The position numbers were made by a program, and so were the translations under genes. Positions 17,383 through 25,973 of a stretch of 64,000 nt of DNA are shown piece by piece. Source of the DNA: WVXT01 sp964345635. GTDB lineage: Bacteria; UBA6262; WVXT01. The notes beneath the pieces are model-generated. The model searched no databases and had not been told where the DNA came from. It saw only the letters and a program-made list of their open reading frames with translations. The stretch spans positions 1 through 64,000 of the forward strand of contig CAYFRM010000075.1 of the NCBI GenBank assembly GCA_964345635.1, written 5' to 3'. Positions within the stretch are counted from its first letter, which is position 1; every line of letters begins with the position of its first letter.

Positions 17383-18462
17383 TTGAATACTGTATTACAT
17401 ATCGATTCAGCAAAAACCTGGAGGGGTGGCCAGCAGCAAGTTCTCTATCTTGCCCAGAAGCTAGGAGACTACCATAACATAATTGCCTGCCCTCCTCAAA
17501 GCCCTCTGGCAGAAAGAGCGAAAGATGCAGGATTAAAAGTCTTCCCCGTCAACATGCGCGGGGAATGGGATCTTGGGGCAGTATGCAAATTAAGAAAGAT
17601 AATAAGAAAAAACTCTATTAAAATAGTCCATCTCCATTCTCCCCACGCCCACGCGTTGGGCCTGCTGGCGGCAAAAAGTGGGGGAAATTGCAAAGTCGTT
17701 CTGTCGCGCAGAGTCGATTTTCCCATTAAGAAGAATCTGCCCAGTCGCCTGAAGTATTCAAAGGTTGACGGGGTAATAGCAATTTCTGAGAGAGTTAAAA
17801 GAGTTTTACTTGCCGACGGATTATCGGAAGAGAAAATCGATGTTGTCTACAGCGGGATAGATATGGACAGATTTCAAGATACAAAGGGAGACTATCTTAT
17901 TTCTGAATTGGCACTAAATAGAAATAGTTTACGCATAGGGAATATTGCTGCTCTTGCCTGGCATAAAGACCACAAAACTCTTATTGCAGCGGCAAGAGTT
18001 GTGATAGATGAATTTCCTCAGGCGGTATTTTTAATAGCAGGAGAAGGCCCTCTTCGCGAAGAGTTAGAGATTTTAGTCAAAAAATTGGATTTACAAGAAA
18101 AGGTGAAATTATTGGGATTTCGCCAGGATATTCCGGAAATACTCTCTATTTTCGATATTTTCGTGCTATCTTCCAGCTGGGAAGGGTTAGGCACTTCGCT
18201 TCTGGATGCTTTTGCTTCGCGAGTACCCGTAATAGCCACCAACGTGGGAGGAATCCCCGAGATTGTCAGAGACGGGGTAAATGGAATCCTGGTTCCTCCC
18301 GGAGATCCGAAAGCCTTATCCAGAGCCATCATTTCTCTTCTGAAGAACAAAGACCTTGCGGGTCGAATAGCAAAAGAAGGTTTTCACCTGGCAAAAGAGA
18401 AGTTCAGTGTAGAAAGAATGGCCCGGGACACAAAAAAGATTTACGACCGCCTGGTAATTTAG
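17383..18462 (+). CDS. Glycosyltransferase family 4
   Basis: 359 residues, TTG start 5 nt after the preceding stop. GT4 marks are the N-terminal WRGGQQQVLYLAQ, a HLHSPHAHALGLLAA stretch, LIAGEGPLREEL and the donor-site SSWEGLGTSLLDAFASRVPVIA followed by NVGGIPEIV. It resembles core-glycosyltransferases of the capsule/LPS type. It follows the previous GT4 closely and is separated from the next by a family B repeat, not by a promoter that I can see. Confidence 0.87.
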   Translation: MNTVLHIDSAKTWRGGQQQVLYLAQKLGDYHNIIACPPQSPLAERAKDAGLKVFPVNMRGEWDLGAVCKLRKIIRKNSIKIVHLHSPHAHALGLLAAKSGGNCKVVLSRRVDFPIKKNLPSRLKYSKVDGVIAISERVKRVLLADGLSEEKIDVVYSGIDMDRFQDTKGDYLISELALNRNSLRIGNIAALAWHKDHKTLIAAARVVIDEFPQAVFLIAGEGPLREELEILVKKLDLQEKVKLLGFRQDIPEILSIFDIFVLSSSWEGLGTSLLDAFASRVPVIATNVGGIPEIVRDGVNGILVPPGDPKALSRAIISLLKNKDLAGRIAKEGFHLAKEKFSVERMARDTKKIYDRLVI

Positions 18463-18463
18463 G

Positions 18464-18531
18464 TTTTACCCCGTTAGAAATGGATGTTACAAATTCTCCT
18501 GAGGGAATTTCTAACGGGGTTTATGCCCGTA
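18464..18531 (+). repeat. Family B palindromic element, copy 1
   Basis: A perfect 14-bp stem (ACCCCGTTAGAAAT with ATTTCTAACGGGGT) encloses GGATGTTACAAATTCTCCTG-type sequence. It fills the gap between two GT4 genes. Copies recur at 25875-25955 (centre inverted) and 27722-27811. Confidence 0.85.
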
Positions 18532-18550
18532 ATGTTTTCAGGATATCTCG

Positions 18551-19447
18551 ATGAACATCTTCCATTATTATCCCAAAGTTTTGCCGGTGAAAAAGTATGG
18601 GGGAACCCAGAGGATAGCTGTTAATTTAATGAAAGAACAGGTAAAGATGGGACATAAGGTGTATCTACTGAGCCTGGTGGGCACGCATCTACCTTCTATA
18701 AACGTCAAGACGATAAAGAAGCCGATACAAAATTTTCAAGATTGTGTTCCCGATAACATAGACATTGTCCAATTATATGCTACACCGCGAGAGATTCCTC
18801 ATAGACCCTATCTGGTAAGGATCGGAGGGAATGGCAAGCCGGGGGAAAAGTTTCTTACCAATACAGTATTTGTGAGTGAGAACCACGGTATGCGTCACGG
18901 AAGCAGACATTATATCTACAGCGGAATCAACCTGGATGATTTTATTTATAGAGAGAAAAAGGAAGACTACTTTCTCTTTCTGGCAAAGGTCTCATGGAAA
19001 GTTAAGAATGTGAAGTTAGCCATAAGATTAGCAAAGGTGATGGGATTCAGACTGATCGTCGCCGGAGGGTGGAGACTTTCTTTCAGAAGAAACATCAAAT
19101 TCGTAGGAGAAGTGGATGATAAAGAAAAAGCAGAGCTTCTGGCAGGAGCAAAAGCCCTCATTTTTCCCACAAACTGGCAGGAGCCCATCGGTAACGTGAC
19201 GCTGGAGGCGATGGCTTCAGGGACACCCGTAATTACCACTAACCAAGGAGCGATGCCCGAGATAATTACTTCCGGGGTCGGTTTTCGCTGCGATACTTTT
19301 GAACAGTTCAAGGAAGCCGTAAACAGAATCGACCAAATCAGTCCCCGAAAATGTAGAGAGAGAGTGGAAGAGAATTTTACGGCCGAAATTATGGCCCGCA
19401 ACTACCTAAAAGCGTATGAAAGAATAATTCAGACGGGCAACCTGTAG
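18551..19447 (+). CDS. Glycosyltransferase family 4, short
   Basis: 298 residues, shorter than most GT4 enzymes (350-400) because the N-terminal domain is reduced, but the reading frame is intact. It begins FHYYPKVLPVKKYGGTQRI, typical of a GT4 acceptor domain, and has FPTNWQEPIGNVTLEAMASGTPVITTNQGAMPEI at the donor site. It belongs to the four-gene GT4 run of the locus. Specificity is not readable. Confidence 0.82.
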   Translation: MNIFHYYPKVLPVKKYGGTQRIAVNLMKEQVKMGHKVYLLSLVGTHLPSINVKTIKKPIQNFQDCVPDNIDIVQLYATPREIPHRPYLVRIGGNGKPGEKFLTNTVFVSENHGMRHGSRHYIYSGINLDDFIYREKKEDYFLFLAKVSWKVKNVKLAIRLAKVMGFRLIVAGGWRLSFRRNIKFVGEVDDKEKAELLAGAKALIFPTNWQEPIGNVTLEAMASGTPVITTNQGAMPEIITSGVGFRCDTFEQFKEAVNRIDQISPRKCRERVEENFTAEIMARNYLKAYERIIQTGNL

Positions 19448-19476
19448 TCTCTTTTCTTTGCTGCTGCGAAAAGAAA

Positions 19477-19594
19477 TGTAGCTTGAGAGCGATAGCTCTG
19501 CATTGTAGGGGCGACACTCCGTGGTCGCCCAAAGGAAGGGACGGCACAGAGTCCGTCCCCTACAGACAGGCAAAGCTTACGCTTTGCTGCTACA
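19477..19594 (+). repeat. Family A palindromic repeat cluster, copy 3
   Basis: The same order of hairpins as copy 1: GAGAGCGATAGCTCTGC, GGGCGAC/GTCGCCC with loop ACTCCGTG, GGGACGG/CCGTCCC, and GCAAAGC/GCTTTGC. It fills the gap between a GT4 and a GT2 gene. Confidence 0.85.
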
Positions 19595-19654
19595 AAATTG
19601 GTTGGCAGTGTAGGGCTTTACGTCCGTAATGGCTTTAAGCAGGGGAGAAGAAAG

Positions 19655-20533
19655 TTGAAGGTAAGTGGATTTACTTTTGTAAAAGACGCCATAAGATTTT
19701 CGTTTCCCTTGGCGGAATCGATAAAATCGATACTGCCCATCTGTGATGAGTTCATAATAAACGTAGGTAAGTCCGATGACGGAACTCTCAACCTGGTCAG
19801 GTCGATTAAGAACGGAAAAATCAAGATAATCGAAACGGAATGGGATAAAGACTTCAAATATAAGGGCCGAATTCTGGCGCAGCAAACAAACATTGCCCTG
19901 GAAAAATGTACGGGCGATTGGTGTTTCTATCTGCAAGCTGACGAGGTGGTTCACGAGAAAGACCTGGAGAAGATATCCCGGCGTATGGAGAAGGAACTTC
20001 CCCATGAAAACGTGGAAGGGCTCATATTTAACTGGATACATTTTTATGGAGACTACTCGACTTTCATAAGCTCATACCACTGGTATCAACGAGAGGTGAG
20101 GATAATCAGGAATTTTCGCGGCATATGCTCCTGGAGTAGTGCCCAGGGTTTCCGGCTGAAGGGAAGGAAATTGAAAGTAAAAGATACCGGCGCTCACGTT
20201 TACCATTATGGTTGGGTACGACCTCCCGAAGTAATGGCCGCAAAGAAACGGTATCACGACTCTCTGCACCACGGTAACGGGTGGGAGAAGGAATATAAGA
20301 AAGAAAAATTTGACTACCTCAACCATATTGACCCGGCGATACTCAAGAAATATGAGGGAAGCCATCCCGGAGTAATGGAAAAAAGAATCGGCGAATGGCA
20401 GGGAGAATTCGATATTGCAAAAAGTACCCACAGATTAACATTTAAAGATATAAGAAACAGGATTTCCGATTCCATTGCCCGCAAGACGGGCTGGAGAATA
20501 GGAGAGTACAAAAATTTCATTCTGATAAAATAG
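19655..20533 (+). CDS. Glycosyltransferase family 2-like protein
   Basis: 292 residues. I chose TTG 19655 because AGGGGAGAAG lies just upstream and the frame further 5' runs into the repeat cluster. The protein has a GT2-like start (VSGFTFVKDA), a KSDDGTLNLV block and a QADEVV in place of the usual DxD motif near residue 90, followed by acceptor-domain sequence. It is a likely LPS core or surface-glycan transferase of the WaaE/tetratricopeptide-free GT2 type; the acceptor is unknown. Confidence 0.75.
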   Translation: MKVSGFTFVKDAIRFSFPLAESIKSILPICDEFIINVGKSDDGTLNLVRSIKNGKIKIIETEWDKDFKYKGRILAQQTNIALEKCTGDWCFYLQADEVVHEKDLEKISRRMEKELPHENVEGLIFNWIHFYGDYSTFISSYHWYQREVRIIRNFRGICSWSSAQGFRLKGRKLKVKDTGAHVYHYGWVRPPEVMAAKKRYHDSLHHGNGWEKEYKKEKFDYLNHIDPAILKKYEGSHPGVMEKRIGEWQGEFDIAKSTHRLTFKDIRNRISDSIARKTGWRIGEYKNFILIK

Positions 20534-20534
20534 G

Positions 20535-20573
20535 ATTCCTTCTCCTCTAGGGGAGAGGGTGGGAGTGAAGGGG
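20535..20573 (+). repeat. Family E CTCC/GGAG repeat, copy 1
   Basis: A CTCCTCTAGGGGAG palindrome followed by AGGGTGGGAGTGAAGGGG. A related unit is at 41129-41166 upstream of dnaG. Both lie just upstream of TTG-started genes, and the G-rich tail runs into the Shine-Dalgarno region. Confidence 0.55.
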
Positions 20574-20588
20574 AAAAGGAGGTTCAAC

Positions 20589-21029
20589 TTGGCCGAGACA
20601 CTGGGAAGTCTGGTTGACAAATTGACTATCAAGAATATCAGGGTTGACAACTTAAGGAAAAAAGGGAAAAAGAGCAGAGAAAAGATAAGTATAGTTCAGT
20701 CCCAGCGCAGAAGATTGATTGAAGAAATGGATCATTTTTTGGTCCAGGCATTGAAGGGAAAAGTAAAGTTGAAAGACGAAAAGGTGAAGCTATACAGAAA
20801 GTCCGGAAGGGGAGAGAAGATTTCCGGAACGCTGGGAGCATTGGTAGATTCCTTATGTCAGAAGAACATGGAACTCTGGCATCTGGAAGACGAAGCCCGC
20901 AGGTCCGACGTGGGCGACGCCTATATCGGAAGGGTCAAAAGAAAAATAGATGTCGCCAATCTAAATCGTAATGACCTGATCGACCGCATTGACGAATTGC
21001 TGGAGAGAAAAGTCAAGAAAGGAAAATGA
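20589..21029 (+). CDS. DUF4254-like protein with internal duplication
   Basis: 146 residues from TTG 20589, which has AAAGGAGG 6 nt upstream; an in-frame GTG at 20559 lacks this. The second half (about residues 80-140) has TLGALVDSLCQKNMELWHLE, DEARR and NRNDLIDRIDE, the pattern of DUF4254, a family found beside LPS heptosyltransferases. The first half (about 3-55) repeats the scheme in degenerate form (TLGSLVDKLTIKN, RRRLIEEMDHF). It is highly charged and helical with no signal peptide. It overlaps the heptosyltransferase gene by 4 nt; its biochemical role is unknown. Confidence 0.7.
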   Translation: MAETLGSLVDKLTIKNIRVDNLRKKGKKSREKISIVQSQRRRLIEEMDHFLVQALKGKVKLKDEKVKLYRKSGRGEKISGTLGALVDSLCQKNMELWHLEDEARRSDVGDAYIGRVKRKIDVANLNRNDLIDRIDELLERKVKKGK

Positions 21030-22096
21030 TATCACAGGAATTCCGTAGAATATTGATCGTAAGGCTAAGCGGGATAGGCGACGTGGTACACACCCTTCCC
21101 CTCCTGGGAGCTTTGCGCAAGAGGTATCCCCACGCGTATATTGCCTGGCTGGTGCAGAAAAAAGCAGAGGGAATTTTACTGGGACATCCCTATCTGGATG
21201 AAGTCATTACTTTTGACAGGAAGAAGTGGATCAGTAGATTATGGCCGCTCATAAAGAGGTTAAGAAACAGAAGATTCGACCTTGTAATAGACGCCCATGG
21301 CCAATTCCGCAGCGGACTTTTTGCCTGGATAACAGGGGTAAAGACGAGACTGGGCTTTAACGCTAAGGACGGCAAGGAATGCAACTCGCTATTTATTAAT
21401 TTTAAGGCCCCCCCGTTTCCCGAAGATTGGCACGCAGTGGACAGGTATCTCGGGCTGGCCAGTCTTTTGGGAGGAGATACAGAAAAGAGAGAATTTCTGA
21501 TTCAAATCGGAGAACGGGAGAAGGAAAACGGGGAACGATTTTTGGAAAGAAAAGGGATAGCAAAAGGAGAATTTCTCATTGTTCTAAATCCCGGCTCAAG
21601 CTGGAAGAGCAAAATTTGGCCAGGCAAGAACTATGCCCGCCTGGCAGATATTCTGATAAAGAAGTTGCAGGCAAAAGTATTGCTCCTCTGGGGTCCCGGG
21701 GAAGAGGATCTAATCGAATCCATAACTAATGCGATGAAAGAAGAACCTCTAATTGCTCCCAGAACAGATTTAAAGGAATTGGCACATATGATTTCCCGCT
21801 CGACACTGTTCATAGGGAGCGACAGTGCGCCGCTACATATTGCCGCGGCTTTCTCTGTTCCCGCAATCGGACTTTACGGGCCCACCGATCCCCGCAGAAA
21901 TGGACCTTACGGCCCGGGAAATATTGTTATCAAGAAGGACTTAAGAATCTTGTCCTGCCGCAAAAAGGGTTGCCGGAAATGCAAGACCCAGGAGTGCATG
22001 GAGCTCATAAGCGTGGAAGAAGTTGTGGAGCAGGTGGAAAATAAGATGAAAGAATTAGAAGTCGTGGGAACAAGAAATGGATGTAGAAGAGTATAG
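21026..22096 (+). CDS. Heptosyltransferase, GT9 (WaaC/WaaF-like)
   Basis: 356 residues. GT9 features: ILIVRLSGIGDVVHTLPLL at the N terminus, NPGSSWKSKIWPG mid-protein, IGSDSAPLHIAAAFSVPAIGLYGPTDP in the C-terminal half, then a cysteine-rich tail (CRKKGCRKCKTQEC). The IGDVVHTLP form is typical of WaaC (heptosyltransferase I), so this may add the first heptose to Kdo while the 12347 gene adds the second. The assignment of numbers is inference. Overlaps at both ends imply tight coupling. Confidence 0.87.
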   Translation: MISQEFRRILIVRLSGIGDVVHTLPLLGALRKRYPHAYIAWLVQKKAEGILLGHPYLDEVITFDRKKWISRLWPLIKRLRNRRFDLVIDAHGQFRSGLFAWITGVKTRLGFNAKDGKECNSLFINFKAPPFPEDWHAVDRYLGLASLLGGDTEKREFLIQIGEREKENGERFLERKGIAKGEFLIVLNPGSSWKSKIWPGKNYARLADILIKKLQAKVLLLWGPGEEDLIESITNAMKEEPLIAPRTDLKELAHMISRSTLFIGSDSAPLHIAAAFSVPAIGLYGPTDPRRNGPYGPGNIVIKKDLRILSCRKKGCRKCKTQECMELISVEEVVEQVENKMKELEVVGTRNGCRRV

Positions 22097-22691
22097 AAGA
22101 ACCAGATATAAAGGTGTGGACCAGAAGATAGTTAACCGGAAGGAAAGGAAGATACTGGAGAAAATTTTCCGGACTACCGGAGGTAATGCTATTTCCATAC
22201 TGGACGTCCCCTGTGGCTACGGGCGCTTTACCGAGTTGCTCCAGGAAAGAAGTCACAAACTGGCCAGCGCAGACGTCTCTTTTCCCATGGTCCTGACTGC
22301 GAAAAAATATTCTCCTTCCCCTGATTCCTCTCACCACTTCCTGGTAGGAGATATAAATCACCTACCCTTAAAAGAAAATTCCTTCGATTGCACCGTGACT
22401 GTCAGGTTGTTCCAGCATATCCTTAGTTCCGACACCCGCCTGCAGATTTTGCGGGAGCTCCATAGAGTGTCAAAAAAAATCGTGATAGTCTCATTTTACC
22501 GCTATAATCTATTACACAGTATCGAAAGATGGGTGAGATGCCGTATCAAGAATGTTAGCAAAAAGATAAATATGCTGCCCTTTGGTGATTTTGAGAAAGA
22601 ATTAAGTTCCATTGGATTCAAAGTGTTAAATATTTTTCCTGTGATAAAATACTTCCACGCTCACAATATTGTATTGCTACAAAAGCTTTGA
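22077..22691 (+). CDS. SAM-dependent class I methyltransferase
   Basis: 204 residues with the Rossmann motif I (ISILDVPCGYGRF, about 39-51), acidic end of strand 2 (SADVS) and motif around DINHLPLKENSFD. It belongs to the Methyltransf_11/25 class. It overlaps the heptosyltransferase by 20 nt and ends the core locus, so it may methylate a sugar of the core or of a glycan. No target can be read, and a C-terminal hydrophobic stretch is consistent with work near the membrane. Confidence 0.8.
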   Translation: MDVEEYRRTRYKGVDQKIVNRKERKILEKIFRTTGGNAISILDVPCGYGRFTELLQERSHKLASADVSFPMVLTAKKYSPSPDSSHHFLVGDINHLPLKENSFDCTVTVRLFQHILSSDTRLQILRELHRVSKKIVIVSFYRYNLLHSIERWVRCRIKNVSKKINMLPFGDFEKELSSIGFKVLNIFPVIKYFHAHNIVLLQKL

Positions 22692-22699
22692 TTGCAGTT

Positions 22700-22740
22700 T
22701 ATATTAGCAATTATTTCAATTATATGCTAAAATAAGGTCT
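22700..22740 (+). promoter_or_regulatory. AT-rich imperfect inverted repeat upstream of kdsB
   Basis: TATATTAGCA and TGCTAAAATA form a 9-of-10 inverted repeat around an AT-rich centre in the gap before kdsB. It could be a promoter with operator, or a weak terminator of the core locus. No clear -35/-10 pair is assigned. Confidence 0.3.
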
Positions 22741-22816
22741 GGTCTTGCGGAGAGTATCTCTTTTCAACGTTTCTCTGTGTCCCCAGGGGAGGGCCGCGGG
22801 CTCTTTTTGCGGAAAG

Positions 22817-23560
22817 ATGAAAATTATCGGTATTATTCCAGCTCGTTACGATTCTAAACGATTTCCCGGCAAAGTATTAGCCGAGGTCGCGGGGAAATCT
22901 TTGATTCAGAGAGTCTACGAACAGGCAAGTAAAGCTAAAGTCCTGGATGGCGTCCTGGTAGCAACGGATAATGAAGAAATTTCCAAAGCAGTCAAAAATT
23001 TTAGAGGCAAAGCAATAATGACCTCTTCTACTTGCAGAAGTGGTACGGACAGAGTGGCGGAAGTGGCAAAGAAACTGGATGGAGATATCTTCGTAAATAT
23101 TCAAGGGGATGAACCCCTGATTTCCCCGAAAGTCGTATCGGAAGTGGCGCGGGTATTGATTGAGGATAAAACCATCAACGTAGCCACGGTTGCCCGCAGG
23201 ATAATGGCACAAGGGGAACTCAATAATCCCAATGTAGTTAAAGTGGTAATAGACAAGGACGGATTTGCTCTCTACTTTTCCCGCGCGCAAATCCCTTACG
23301 TCAGGGATTCGTTGGAGTTGGAGAGTCTCGGTTCGGTCTGTTGCAAACACATCGGCCTGTACGCTTACCGGAGAGATTTTCTTCTCGATTTTGTCCGGAT
23401 GGAGCAGACGCCTCTGGAGAAAGTTGAGGATCTGGAACAATTGAGGGTCCTGGAGAATGGCTACAGGATAAAAGTGGTAATTACAGAGCACGACTCTGTT
23501 GGCGTGGACACACGGGAAGACCTGGAAAAGGTTAGAAGAATATTGAGAGAGTGTGGATAA
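22817..23560 (+). CDS. kdsB: 3-deoxy-manno-octulosonate cytidylyltransferase
   Basis: 247 residues from ATG 22817 (GCGGAAAG upstream); a longer in-frame reading adds 24 non-conserved residues. KdsB activates Kdo with CTP to CMP-Kdo. The nucleotide-binding start IIPARYDSKRFPGK, the NIQGDEPLI motif and the C-terminal SVGVDTREDLEKV are characteristic. It begins the Kdo-synthesis block that supplies WaaA; kdsA, kdsD and kdsC follow in order on the same strand. Confidence 0.97.
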   Translation: MKIIGIIPARYDSKRFPGKVLAEVAGKSLIQRVYEQASKAKVLDGVLVATDNEEISKAVKNFRGKAIMTSSTCRSGTDRVAEVAKKLDGDIFVNIQGDEPLISPKVVSEVARVLIEDKTINVATVARRIMAQGELNNPNVVKVVIDKDGFALYFSRAQIPYVRDSLELESLGSVCCKHIGLYAYRRDFLLDFVRMEQTPLEKVEDLEQLRVLENGYRIKVVITEHDSVGVDTREDLEKVRRILRECG

Positions 23561-23569
23561 GGGGGTATT

Positions 23570-23740
23570 ATGGCCATTAACAAAGAGCTATTGGATATCT
23601 TAGCCTGCCCCAAATGCAAGGGCGATGTCCATTTAAACGAGAAAGAAGACGGGATAATATGTGATAACTGTAAACTGATTTATCCTATTAAAGACGACAT
23701 TCCCATAATGTTGATCGATGAAGCCATCCCGTTAAAGTAA
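23570..23740 (+). CDS. Trm112-like small zinc-ribbon protein
   Basis: 56 residues, starting MAINKELLDILACPKC. Two CxxC pairs (CPKC and CDNC) and the YPIKDDIPIML end match the Trm112/YcaR family, small zinc proteins that often activate methyltransferases. GGGGG lies upstream of the ATG. It sits between kdsB and kdsA where many bacteria have pyrG. YcaR is a known neighbour of lpxK/kdsB in Gram-negatives, which fits. Whether it binds the nearby methyltransferase is unknown. Confidence 0.85.
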   Translation: MAINKELLDILACPKCKGDVHLNEKEDGIICDNCKLIYPIKDDIPIMLIDEAIPLK

Positions 23741-23803
23741 TTTGAAATCTGTAATCTGTAATTTGTGGGTGTTTTTTCCCTTAGTTACTTGTGAGAGAAT
23801 TAG

Positions 23804-24637
23804 ATGGTAAAAATAGTGAAAATTGGCGATATTGAAATCGGAGGAAACAGACCTCTGGTTCTGATTGCCGGGCCTTGCGTTATCGAATCGGAAGACCAGA
23901 TCAGAAAGACAGTAAAAGAATTAAAAGATATTGCAGAGAAAATTAAGATTCCCTTTATTTTCAAGTCTTCCTATGATAAAGCCAATCGGACCTCCATCAA
24001 GTCCTATCGGGGCCCGGGGTTAAAGAAAGGGCTGGAAATTTTGGAGAAAGTCAAGAGAGAATTCGATATTCCATTGTTAATCGATGTTCACCAAATCGAA
24101 GAAGTGAAAGCGGTTAGTGAAGTGGCCGATATTTTGCAGGTGCCGGCATTCTTATGTCGGCAGACTGACCTTGTCACGTCCATAGCCCGGGCGGGAAAAC
24201 CGGTAAATGTGAAGAAAGGGCAATTCCTTGCCCCCTGGGATATGAAGAATGTAATAGAAAAGATAGAATCGACCGGAAACAATAATATACTTTTGACCGA
24301 AAGAGGAAGCTGCTTTGGTTATAATAATTTGGTCGTAGACATGAAGTCTTTGCCCGTAATGAGATCCTTTGGTTACCCCGTGGTTTTTGACGCCACCCAC
24401 AGCGTGCAAAAACCCGGCGGGAAAGGAACCGCCACCGGCGGGGAAAGAGAATATGTCTCTTCCCTGGCGCAGGCGGCAGTAGCAACGGGCATTGACGGAC
24501 TTTTTTTGGAGGTTCACCCGCAACCGGAGAAAGCTCTGAGCGACGGCCCCAATATGGTTAAATTAAATGAAGTAAAAGAGTTATTGGAAAGACTGATAAG
24601 AATAGATAATATAGTCAAAAAGACTGGAAAAATATGA
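23804..24637 (+). CDS. kdsA: 2-dehydro-3-deoxyphosphooctonate aldolase (Kdo-8-P synthase)
   Basis: 277 residues, usual length. It condenses arabinose-5-phosphate and PEP to Kdo-8-phosphate. Marks: IAGPCVIES at the N terminus, FKSSYDKANRTS, GKPVNVKKGQFLAPWDM and VFDATHSVQKPGG. The GPCVIES start and the VKKGQFL block identify KdsA rather than DAHP synthase. The gene follows the Trm112-like gene after a 63-nt gap without visible signals. Confidence 0.97.
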   Translation: MVKIVKIGDIEIGGNRPLVLIAGPCVIESEDQIRKTVKELKDIAEKIKIPFIFKSSYDKANRTSIKSYRGPGLKKGLEILEKVKREFDIPLLIDVHQIEEVKAVSEVADILQVPAFLCRQTDLVTSIARAGKPVNVKKGQFLAPWDMKNVIEKIESTGNNNILLTERGSCFGYNNLVVDMKSLPVMRSFGYPVVFDATHSVQKPGGKGTATGGEREYVSSLAQAAVATGIDGLFLEVHPQPEKALSDGPNMVKLNEVKELLERLIRIDNIVKKTGKI

Positions 24638-24653
24638 GACTCTGGAGGTGTGC

Positions 24654-24839
24654 ATGCGTTGTCCAAAATGTGGGTATGATAACAAAGAAGATGCCAAAGT
24701 CTGCGTAAAATGTAAGGCGGATCTTAAGTCAAATCTCATAGAAGAGCCAACCTGGAAATGGCATCTGAAAGTTTTGGCGATCATCTATGCTATCCTGGGT
24801 ATTGCCTATATTTTATTGCGCATATTTCTAAAAGATTAA
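24654..24839 (+). CDS. Small zinc-ribbon membrane protein
   Basis: 61 residues from ATG 24654, spaced correctly from CTGGAGG. The N terminus has two CxxC pairs (CPKCGY and CVKCKA), a zinc ribbon, and the C terminus one membrane helix (about 40-58). No specific family is recognised. It lies between kdsA and kdsD with same-strand spacing, so it is likely co-expressed with the Kdo genes. Such proteins are often accessory or regulatory; nothing more can be said. Confidence 0.7.
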   Translation: MRCPKCGYDNKEDAKVCVKCKADLKSNLIEEPTWKWHLKVLAIIYAILGIAYILLRIFLKD

Positions 24840-24911
24840 CTTTCCATCCTCTGGGGCTATGATGATAAATTCCCTTCTTCCCGGGAGGGATAATGCGAGG
24901 AGGAGTATCTC

Positions 24912-25874
24912 GTGGGAAGTATTGAAGAGGCAAAGAAGGTCTTGAAAATCGAAGCCAGGACTATAGAGAATCTTATTCCCGCTATCGGCCGCAATTTTGA
25001 AAAGGCCGTGGAAATGGTAGCTTCCTGTAAGGGAAGAGTTGTAGTTATGGGCATGGGAAAATCGGGATTGATCGGGAAAAAGATCGCCGCCACCCTGGCT
25101 TCCACGGGCACTCCCGCATTTTTCCTTCATCCCGCAGAGGGGATTCTTGGCGACGTGGGAATGATGACCGAAGGAGACCTGGTGTTAGCTCTCTCACATA
25201 GCGGGGAAACCGCAGAGATTGAGAAACTCTTGCCGCTGATAAAGAAAATGAATCTAAAATTAATAGCCATCACCGGGAGAGCGGAATCGAAACTGGCAAA
25301 AAAGAGCGATTTGGTCATTAAAGTGAAAGTGGCAGAGGAAGCCTGCCCTTACAATCTTGTTCCTACAGCAAGCACCACGGCGATGTTAGCCATGGGCGAC
25401 GCTTTGGCGATTTCCCTGCTGAAAAGAAAGAAGTTCAAAAAGGAGGACTTTGCCCGTCTTCATCCCGGGGGAATCCTGGGCAAAAGGTTACTGCTCAAGG
25501 TTGAAGACATAATGAGAAAAGGTAAAGACAATCCCGTAATCAATCAGAGAAAGACGGTTAGAGAAGCGCTGCTGGTAATGACTAAAACCCGCCTCGGCGC
25601 AACCAGTGTCGTTGACGGTTCCGGTAGATTGGTGGGGTTCTTTACCGATGGGGATTTGCGACGCAGATTACAGAAAGACGAGAAGATTCTGGATAAGAAA
25701 ATTCATGCCATAATGACCAGAAATCCCAAGACCATTACCCGTGAGCGGCTGGCTATAGAGGCAGCAAAAATGATGCGGGATAAGAAGTTCGATAATATGC
25801 CTGTGGTAGATGGCAAAGGCTATCCCGTGGGGATCGTGGATGAAAGGGACCTTCTTTCCCAGGGCATCCTTTAA
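24912..25874 (+). CDS. kdsD: Arabinose-5-phosphate isomerase (KpsF/GutQ)
   Basis: 320 residues, GTG start after GCGAGGAGG. A SIS sugar-isomerase domain (GMGKSGLIGKKIAATLASTGTP, then LALSHSGETAEI) precedes two CBS domains (about 200-320). It converts ribulose-5-phosphate to arabinose-5-phosphate, the substrate of KdsA. CBS domains may bind a nucleotide and regulate activity. It is followed by a family B repeat and kdsC. Confidence 0.95.
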   Translation: MGSIEEAKKVLKIEARTIENLIPAIGRNFEKAVEMVASCKGRVVVMGMGKSGLIGKKIAATLASTGTPAFFLHPAEGILGDVGMMTEGDLVLALSHSGETAEIEKLLPLIKKMNLKLIAITGRAESKLAKKSDLVIKVKVAEEACPYNLVPTASTTAMLAMGDALAISLLKRKKFKKEDFARLHPGGILGKRLLLKVEDIMRKGKDNPVINQRKTVREALLVMTKTRLGATSVVDGSGRLVGFFTDGDLRRRLQKDEKILDKKIHAIMTRNPKTITRERLAIEAAKMMRDKKFDNMPVVDGKGYPVGIVDERDLLSQGIL

Positions 25875-25955
25875 GTAGTGTAGGGCTTTACCCCGTTAGA
25901 AATTCCCTCAGCAGAATTTGTAACAGCCATTTCTAACGAGGTTTATGCCCGTAAT
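25875..25955 (+). repeat. Family B palindromic element, copy 2
   Basis: ACCCCGTTAGAAAT and ATTTCTAACGAGGT arms flank a centre that is the reverse complement of the centre in copies 1 and 3. It ends in GTTTATGCCCGTAAT and sits between kdsD and kdsC. Confidence 0.85.
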
Positions 25956-25973
25956 ATTTTGAGGTGCGGCAAA

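Noticed and set aside
24840..24911. Terminator or promoter between the zinc-ribbon gene and kdsD
   Set aside because: Only a weak CCCTTCTTCCCGGGAGGG partial palindrome without a T-run or clear promoter boxes is seen.
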